A stretch of DNA of 64,000 nucleotides from Salinicola lusitanus (GTDB taxonomy: Bacteria > Pseudomonadota > Gammaproteobacteria > Pseudomonadales > Halomonadaceae), in the NCBI RefSeq assembly GCF_003206045.1, contig NZ_PZJM01000004.1, positions 409,274 through 473,273 on the forward strand. Direction: 5' to 3'. Numbering within the stretch: position 1 is the first letter of the stretch; each line of letters starts with the position of its first letter. The translations under genes and the position numbers were made by a program. Under the pieces are notes generated by a model that saw only the letters and a program-made list of their open reading frames with translations, ran no database searches and had not been told where the DNA came from. This document shows, in pieces, positions 58,994 through 64,000 of this stretch.

Positions 58994-59535
58994 ACTGGGA
59001 AGCGATCGGGAATGCCGTCGCCGGAGCTGCACCCACCCTTGGCTCTATGCTCGCCGGCAAGGGTGGCGAGATCGCCGGCAAGTTCGTCGCCGCTGCCCTG
59101 GGCGTCAGCTCAACGCCGGAAGCGGTAAATCAGGCGCTGCAGAGCGATCCCGAATCGCTGGCCAAGGTCCGAGCGGCCGAGTTGAGCCTGGAGCAGGCCC
59201 GCGTCGAAGCCGAGACCCGTCGGCAGGAGACGGTCAACGAGACGATGCGCGACGAGCTGCAGGCAGACGGATGGTTCAAGAGCGGCTGGCGCCCCGCTGT
59301 CGGATGGGTAATGGCACTGTCGTTCGGCGGCCTAGCCTTCTCTCTCTGCGCCGCGATCCTGCGAGATCCCAGCCAGTTGCCCTCGCTCATGGATGCCGTC
59401 ATCACCCTGGTGGTGGCGATGGGTACGGTAGTGGGCGTGAACATCAACGCCCGCTCGAACGACAAGCACGTTGCTATCACTGGTCAACGTAAGACATCGC
59501 TGATGCGCGAGATCGTCACTAAGGCCAATCCGTGA
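58990..59535 (+). CDS. Three-helix holin-family protein (GTA_holin_3TM-like)
   Basis: 181 residues. A long amphipathic N-terminal half with GEIAGKFVAAALG; then helices WRPAVGWVMALSFGGLAFSL and LMDAVITLVVAMGTVVGV. It resembles the holin family used by gene-transfer agents. A second candidate holin next to the one at 58335. Confidence 0.75.
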   Translation: MNWEAIGNAVAGAAPTLGSMLAGKGGEIAGKFVAAALGVSSTPEAVNQALQSDPESLAKVRAAELSLEQARVEAETRRQETVNETMRDELQADGWFKSGWRPAVGWVMALSFGGLAFSLCAAILRDPSQLPSLMDAVITLVVAMGTVVGVNINARSNDKHVAITGQRKTSLMREIVTKANP

Positions 59536-59563
59536 CAGATGGAGCGAAGCTAGGAGATAAATT

Positions 59564-60265
59564 TTACGGGAGCAGGCCCCTTAGCCAGCTCGGCATAGCC
59601 CTAGCTTGCTGCCAAATATCTACACATCGAAGACGGAGCGCCTGCCAGATATTCATTCGCTTTGTCTGAGTCAGCCTTCTCGCTGCTCGCGCCTTCTCAA
59701 TGTATCGGAAGCAGTAGCTCACATATGCGATGACCAGAACACTGGAAATCAGCACTGCTAAAGCAGAACCGAGTTTGTCCAGTAGGCTCAAGGAGTCAAG
59801 GTCACCATATATCCACCGTACTCCAGGGCCTATCAGTAGGAACCAACTCAACGTAGCCAGTACGTAGATGATAATAAGTAATGCCTCCGTCCCCTCGAGT
59901 TTCCAGCGTGGCCGTTTATGCCGTATGAAACCGGGATCTTCTCCTACCTTGACCTCCTTGTGGGCCAACACCAACTGTTCGATCGCCTCAGGGTCAGGGT
60001 GATCACGCAGCGCAGCCCATACCAAACGCCCTTCTACGGTTTGGCCGGAATAGAGATAGAAGAGGTGCCTCAACTGCTTGTTAGGCGCTTCGTCTAGCGC
60101 AGCCCGATCCTGGTGGAGCTGCCAGAAATCGAAGATCCTCAATCTAAGGTTCGTTTTGTTGGTGCTCTGAGTCAGCCGGTGGCTCCGGAGGTGCGTGAAA
60201 AACGTCACCGCTGCACCTGTAAGTGGCAGAGTTGAGACAAGTCCTTTGACAATGTCTTCGCCCAT
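59564..60265 (-). CDS. Membrane protein of unknown function, inverted within the late region (cargo gene)
   Basis: 233 residues from the ATG at 60265 (AAGGGGG upstream): starts MGEDIVKGLVSTLPLTGAAV. Two predicted helices near residues 140-205 (LLIIIYVLATLSWFLLIGPG and ALAVLISSVLVIAYVSYCF). It is the only minus-strand gene in the late arm, between lysis and terminase, where lambdoid phages often carry morons such as lom or bor. Lower G+C than its neighbours. No family recognised. Confidence 0.68.
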   Translation of the reverse strand: MGEDIVKGLVSTLPLTGAAVTFFTHLRSHRLTQSTNKTNLRLRIFDFWQLHQDRAALDEAPNKQLRHLFYLYSGQTVEGRLVWAALRDHPDPEAIEQLVLAHKEVKVGEDPGFIRHKRPRWKLEGTEALLIIIYVLATLSWFLLIGPGVRWIYGDLDSLSLLDKLGSALAVLISSVLVIAYVSYCFRYIEKARAARRLTQTKRMNIWQALRLRCVDIWQQARAMPSWLRGLLP

Positions 60266-60331
60266 GTAGCCCCCTTTTTTGAAATTGAAATCGCTCCCTC
60301 TCACACGAGAGCCTCTGGAAAGGAAACGAAT

Positions 60332-61084
60332 ATGAAGACTGCCCGCGAGGCTGTCGAGCTGACAGCCCGGCAGTCCTGTTTCGTCGATGAGTACCTCGTT
60401 GACATGAATGCCACCCAGGCCGCTATCCGCGCAGGGTTCGCCAAATCGACGGCAGACAAGAAAGCGCCGCTCTGGGTAGGGAAAAGTAGGGATTCCTGCC
60501 CGGAGGGCATGAGGCACGTGTGGGACGCTGTGAATGCCGCGCTCAAGGAACGCTCGGCGCGCACCAGGATCACCGCCGACATGGTGCTGGACCGCTGGTG
60601 GAGTATCGCCACTGCCGATCCTGGCTCCCTGACCCAGCTTCGCCGCGGCTGCTGCCGCTACTGCCATGGCGATGACCATCTCTTCCAGTGGAAGGACGAG
60701 GCAGAGTTCAGCCGAGCGATGGACAACGCCGACGAGGGAAAGGAGCCCAGCGACGAGGGTGGCTACGGCTTTCGCCCGTTCCACACGCCCCACCCTTCCT
60801 GCCCGGAGTGCGGCGGCGAGGGCCTGCCTCGCGTCTATGCCGAGGACACCCGCAACCTAGGGCCTGAGGCGAAGATGCTGTTCGCCGGCGTGAAGCAGAC
60901 CAAGGAAGGCCTCGAGGTCAAGATGCAGGACCAGGCCAAGGCACTGGAGAACGTCGCGCGGCATCTCGGCATGTTCACCGATCGCGTCGATCACGTTTCG
61001 AGCGACGGCAGCATGACCCCGAAACCCACGATAATCGAGCTGGTGGCGCCTCATGACGACAGCGAGGATCCAGCTACCACCTAA
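60332..61084 (+). CDS. terS: Terminase small subunit
   Basis: 250 residues. The N-terminal DNA-recognition part (LTARQSCFVDEYLVDMNATQAAIRAGF) is Terminase_2 type; a zinc-binding insert follows (CCRYCHGDDH and CPECGGEG); the C-terminus is the oligomer and large-subunit contact. AAGGAAACG precedes the ATG. Overlaps terL by 32 bases. Confidence 0.92.
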   Translation: MKTAREAVELTARQSCFVDEYLVDMNATQAAIRAGFAKSTADKKAPLWVGKSRDSCPEGMRHVWDAVNAALKERSARTRITADMVLDRWWSIATADPGSLTQLRRGCCRYCHGDDHLFQWKDEAEFSRAMDNADEGKEPSDEGGYGFRPFHTPHPSCPECGGEGLPRVYAEDTRNLGPEAKMLFAGVKQTKEGLEVKMQDQAKALENVARHLGMFTDRVDHVSSDGSMTPKPTIIELVAPHDDSEDPATT

Positions 61085-62309
61085 GCTCATCCCGGTATTC
61101 AGCGGAACGGCTCGCTACCGAGGCGCCTACGGCGGCCGAGGCTCGGCCAAGACTCGCTCGTTTGCGCTGATGACAGCCGTCAGAGCCTACATGTTCGCCG
61201 AGGCTGGTCAGTCGGGCGTCGTGTTGTGCGGCCGCGAGTACATGAACTCGCTCGAAGACTCGAGCATGGAGGAGGTCAAGCAAGCGATCCGCTCGGTGGA
61301 CTGGCTGGACGCTTACTTCGACATCGGCGAGAAGTACATCCGCACCCGCAATCGGCGGGTCTGGTACACCTTCGCCGGCATGCGCCACAACCTAGACAGC
61401 ATCAAGTCCAAGGCACGCATCCTGATCGCCTGGGTGGATGAAGCCGAGACGGTCAGCGAGATCGCCTGGCAGAAGCTGCTGCCCACGGTGCGCGAGCAGA
61501 ATTCCGAGGTGTGGGTCACATGGAACCCGGAACTCGACGGCAGCCCCACCGATACTCGGTTTCGGAAGAACGCGCCGGCCAACGCCAAGATCGTCGAGCT
61601 GAACTACACGGATAACCCGTGGTTCCCGGCTGTTCTCGATGAAGAGCGCCTCAACGACCGCGAAGCGCTCGACGACCAAACCTACGCGTGGATCTGGGAC
61701 GGCGCCTACCGCGAGAACAGCGAGGCGCAGATCCTGTCCGGCAAGTACCGCGTCGCGGAGTTCGAGCCTGGGCGCGGTTGGGATGGCCCCTACTTCGGTA
61801 TCGACTGGGGCTTCTCCCAAGACCCGACCGCTGGCATCAAGTGCTGGGTCTATGACCGACGGCTCTGGATCGAATACGAGGCCGGCAAGGTGGCGCTCGA
61901 GAACGACGACATCGCCAAGTTCATGATCGCTCGGCTGCCTGGCGTTGAGCGGCACAAGGTCCGCGCCGACTCAGCCCGCCCCGAAACGATCAGCCACGTG
62001 AAGTCGAACGGCAACGGCCAGCGCGACAACCTGCCCAGTATCGAGGGCGTGACGAAGTGGCCCGGCAGTGTCGAGGATGGCATCGCGCACCTGCGCAGCT
62101 ACGCCGAGATCATCATTCACCCGCGCTGCCCCGCAACGCTCAAGGAAGCGCGGCTCTACAGCTACAAGGTGGATCGCCTGAGCCGCGACGTGCTGACCGA
62201 CATCGTCGATAAGCACAACCACTACATCGACGCTACACGGTACGCCCTGGCGCCGCTGATCAAGCACAAGTCGGGTGGGCTCGTACTCTCCCGGCACCAA
62301 CGACGATAG
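61053..62309 (+). CDS. terL: Terminase large subunit (PBSX type)
   Basis: 418 residues. Walker A GGRGSAKTRS at about 27-36, Walker B LIAWVDEAE near 125-133, and nuclease motif YFGIDWGFSQDPTAG near 247-261. It packages phage DNA into heads, probably by headful or cos cutting as set by terS. Close to PBSX-type terminases. Confidence 0.95.
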   Translation: MTTARIQLPPKLIPVFSGTARYRGAYGGRGSAKTRSFALMTAVRAYMFAEAGQSGVVLCGREYMNSLEDSSMEEVKQAIRSVDWLDAYFDIGEKYIRTRNRRVWYTFAGMRHNLDSIKSKARILIAWVDEAETVSEIAWQKLLPTVREQNSEVWVTWNPELDGSPTDTRFRKNAPANAKIVELNYTDNPWFPAVLDEERLNDREALDDQTYAWIWDGAYRENSEAQILSGKYRVAEFEPGRGWDGPYFGIDWGFSQDPTAGIKCWVYDRRLWIEYEAGKVALENDDIAKFMIARLPGVERHKVRADSARPETISHVKSNGNGQRDNLPSIEGVTKWPGSVEDGIAHLRSYAEIIIHPRCPATLKEARLYSYKVDRLSRDVLTDIVDKHNHYIDATRYALAPLIKHKSGGLVLSRHQRR

Positions 62310-62318
62310 AGGTCCCCT

Positions 62319-63725
62319 ATGGGCTTTGTGCCATACCAAAATATGCGCCGGGGCCCCCTATTCGGCGGCGCCTTGCCGACGATGAGCAACGACGCCAAGC
62401 GCGCTACGGCGTGGGCAGACTACGGCTACCCCGAGGTCCTGGAGTTCGACAACTTCTACTCGATATTCAAGCGCAACGGCATCGCCCGGGCGGGCGTCAT
62501 GCGCCACGTCGAGAAGACATGGGAGACGAATCCCTGGATCGTCGAGGGCATGGAGGGCGACAAGCCGCACAAGGAGACAAAGCGCGAGCGTGAAATCGCC
62601 CGCGTACTCAAGCAGCTATCGTTCTGGAACCGGATGCAGGCGGCCGACTGGCGCGGCCGCGTCGGCCGCTACTCGGCGCTGTATCTCGTGTTCGATGACG
62701 GCGTTCAACCGAGCAAGCCAGTCACGCGACCGGTCATGCTGCTCAAGATGCAGCCGTTGTTTGAAGCGCAACTCGAGCCGCTGGAATTCGAACAGGACCC
62801 GGCGTCGCCGGAGTACGGCAACCCGATCAGCTACCAGTTCAATCCCCAGGCGGTTCATGCCGGCTGCGACGAACGCCAGAGCCTCACCATCCACGCCGAC
62901 CGCGTGCACATCATCGCCGAGGGCGCGGACGACGACACGATCTACGGCATCCCGGCGAACGAAGCCGGCTTCAATGACCTGCTGACCATCGAAAAGATCG
63001 TCGGCGCCGGCGGCGAGGGTTTTTGGAAAACGGCGCGAGGGGCTCTTTCCTTGCACTCCACAGGGAGCGAGGGAGTCGATGTCCAGAGTCTGGCGCAGAT
63101 GTATGGCGTAGATGTTGATCATGTGGCCGACAAGCTAAATGAGACTGCAGCCGACTATGCGGCCGGGCTGGACAAGATGCTGATGACCGGCAACCTAGAG
63201 GCAAAGGTTATGGCCTACCAGCTTCCACAACCTGAGCAGTTCGTCGCCGTGGCCATGCAGTCCTACGCCGCCGGCGTCTCGTGCCCAATGCCGGTGCTGC
63301 TGGGCCAGCAGATCAGCCAGCGCTCCAGCGACGAGAACAGCCGCGAATGGGCGCAGACGAACATGACTCGGCGCCGCCGGTTCGCGATCCCCGCTGTCGA
63401 GAAGCTCGTCTCGAAACTCATGCGGTTCGGCGCCCTGCCGTCGTTCGAGTTCTACATCGGATGGGACGACCTGACCGACGCGACGTTCGAAGAGAAGCTC
63501 GGCAACGCGAAGACGATGAGCGAGGTCAACAAGGCGGCCCTGGGCACAGGCGAGCCGCCGGCGTTCACTGTCGAAGAGATCCGCGACGTGGCCGGATACG
63601 AAGGATCGCCGGACACCGACGACCTGGACGACGACGATGTGCCGGAGGGAAACGACGATGGCGAGGCAGCCGGCGCTACCGCGCAATCAAGCGAGCCCGA
63701 CTCAGACGGGGCGGCAGCGGCGTAG
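62319..63725 (+). CDS. Phage portal protein (DUF1073 family)
   Basis: 468 residues: RAGVMRHVEKTWETNPWIVEG, the central GVDVQSLAQMYGVDVDHVADKLNETAADYA and QSYAAGVSCPMPVLLGQQI are DUF1073 portal features. The C-terminal 45 residues are Asp/Glu-rich. It follows terL by nine bases and overlaps the next gene by 68 bases. Confidence 0.9.
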   Translation: MGFVPYQNMRRGPLFGGALPTMSNDAKRATAWADYGYPEVLEFDNFYSIFKRNGIARAGVMRHVEKTWETNPWIVEGMEGDKPHKETKREREIARVLKQLSFWNRMQAADWRGRVGRYSALYLVFDDGVQPSKPVTRPVMLLKMQPLFEAQLEPLEFEQDPASPEYGNPISYQFNPQAVHAGCDERQSLTIHADRVHIIAEGADDDTIYGIPANEAGFNDLLTIEKIVGAGGEGFWKTARGALSLHSTGSEGVDVQSLAQMYGVDVDHVADKLNETAADYAAGLDKMLMTGNLEAKVMAYQLPQPEQFVAVAMQSYAAGVSCPMPVLLGQQISQRSSDENSREWAQTNMTRRRRFAIPAVEKLVSKLMRFGALPSFEFYIGWDDLTDATFEEKLGNAKTMSEVNKAALGTGEPPAFTVEEIRDVAGYEGSPDTDDLDDDDVPEGNDDGEAAGATAQSSEPDSDGAAAA

Positions 63726-64000
63726 AGCGTTCAAGCAGATCCAGACGGCGCTCGCCGGAATCCAGCGCGGCGTGCTGCAGCGGTTCGAGCAGATCGGCTA
63801 TCGCGAGGTGGCGGCCAATGCCCAGGGCGACGACCGTACCTACGAGTACCTGCTCGACCAGTTCGTGCTCGATGACGTGAACGCCTACATCGCCGAGCTG
63901 ATCAACGAGTGGATCATACGAGCTATCAACGGCGAGCCGATCGTCGTTGGCCAGGCCGAGTTGGCCTACCAGCAGAGCACCGCGGCTTCCGTGGTCAGCC
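63658..64000 (+). CDS. Head morphogenesis protein (SPP1 gp7/Mu F type), cut by window edge
   Basis: The 114 codons visible from the ATG at 63658 (GGAGG upstream) give a basic start, then FKQIQTALAGIQRGVLQRFE and EYLLDQFVLDDVNAYIAELI. This fits the helical N-terminus of the minor head family that follows the portal in many phages. The remainder is outside the window. Confidence 0.7.
   Translation, partial: MARQPALPRNQASPTQTGRQRRRAFKQIQTALAGIQRGVLQRFEQIGYREVAANAQGDDRTYEYLLDQFVLDDVNAYIAELINEWIIRAINGEPIVVGQAELAYQQSTAASVVS

Larger units (their letters stand above)
39278..64000. mobile_element. Lambdoid (siphovirus-like) prophage, right end outside window
   Basis: All genes from the integrase at 39338 to the head gene cut at 64000 are phage type and follow lambda order: int, xis, leftward recombination genes, repressor, cro, O, P, nin, Q, lysis, terminase, portal, head. 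The left border is taken as the 3' end of tRNA-Ser; the exact attL core cannot be set because the other copy is beyond the window. At least 24.7 kb. The integrity of early, replication and packaging genes suggests it could be inducible. Confidence 0.93.

Overview
The window looks like a chromosome segment of a moderately halophilic gammaproteobacterium of the Halomonadaceae (Halomonas/Chromohalobacter type). The evidence is a high G+C content, an ectoine operon (ectA, ectB, ectC) whose products read like the Halomonas enzymes, a glycine-betaine/proline-betaine ABC importer, a bo3 ubiquinol oxidase operon and enterobacteria-like housekeeping genes. This is inferred from protein resemblance only; no 16S gene is present.

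Bases 1-39186 are host core. In order they hold beta-carbonic anhydrase (cut by the window edge), glutathione reductase, ectABC, the cyoABCDE operon on the minus strand, zur, hisI, yidD, sufE, a KfrA-like coiled-coil DNA-binding protein, a lone TAXI solute-binding protein, nfuA, metH, a sulfite reductase haemoprotein with its DUF934 partner, an Smr-domain protein, a gamma-glutamylcyclotransferase-like protein, an arsC-wrbA-DUF2069-transporter cluster, pdxH, proVWX, a Pat-type protein acetyltransferase facing a histone-deacetylase-family hydrolase, a cupin regulator, moaB/moeA, acpH, the tusDCBE sulfur relay and yccA. Osmoadaptation appears both as synthesis (ectABC) and as uptake (proVWX). Sulfur and Fe-S metabolism recurs in sufE, nfuA, cysI, metH and tusBCDE.

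At 39187-39277 lies tRNA-Ser(UGA), and from there to the end of the window (64000) is a lambdoid prophage whose right end is outside the window. Next to the tRNA are a tyrosine integrase and an excisionase-like gene, which begin a long leftward (minus) early arm. That arm carries a J-domain protein, RdgC, a decayed adenine methylase, a DUF1351-like protein and a Rad52-type annealing protein. The immunity region (50020-51770) has an S24-type repressor, two co-oriented small genes and two operator/promoter clusters that share the motif GTACCT-N3-AGGTAC. The rightward arm runs cro-like gene, a CII-position gene, replication genes O and P, a nin-like recombination block (NinB, HNH, RuvC-like), a Q-position gene with terminators, a lysis cassette, terminase small and large subunits, portal, and a truncated head-morphogenesis gene. 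Several genes stand against the local direction of transcription, and most encode secreted, lipidated or membrane proteins; these look like lysogen-expressed cargo (morons). The least understood material is in this cargo, in the immunity region and in its leader RNA.
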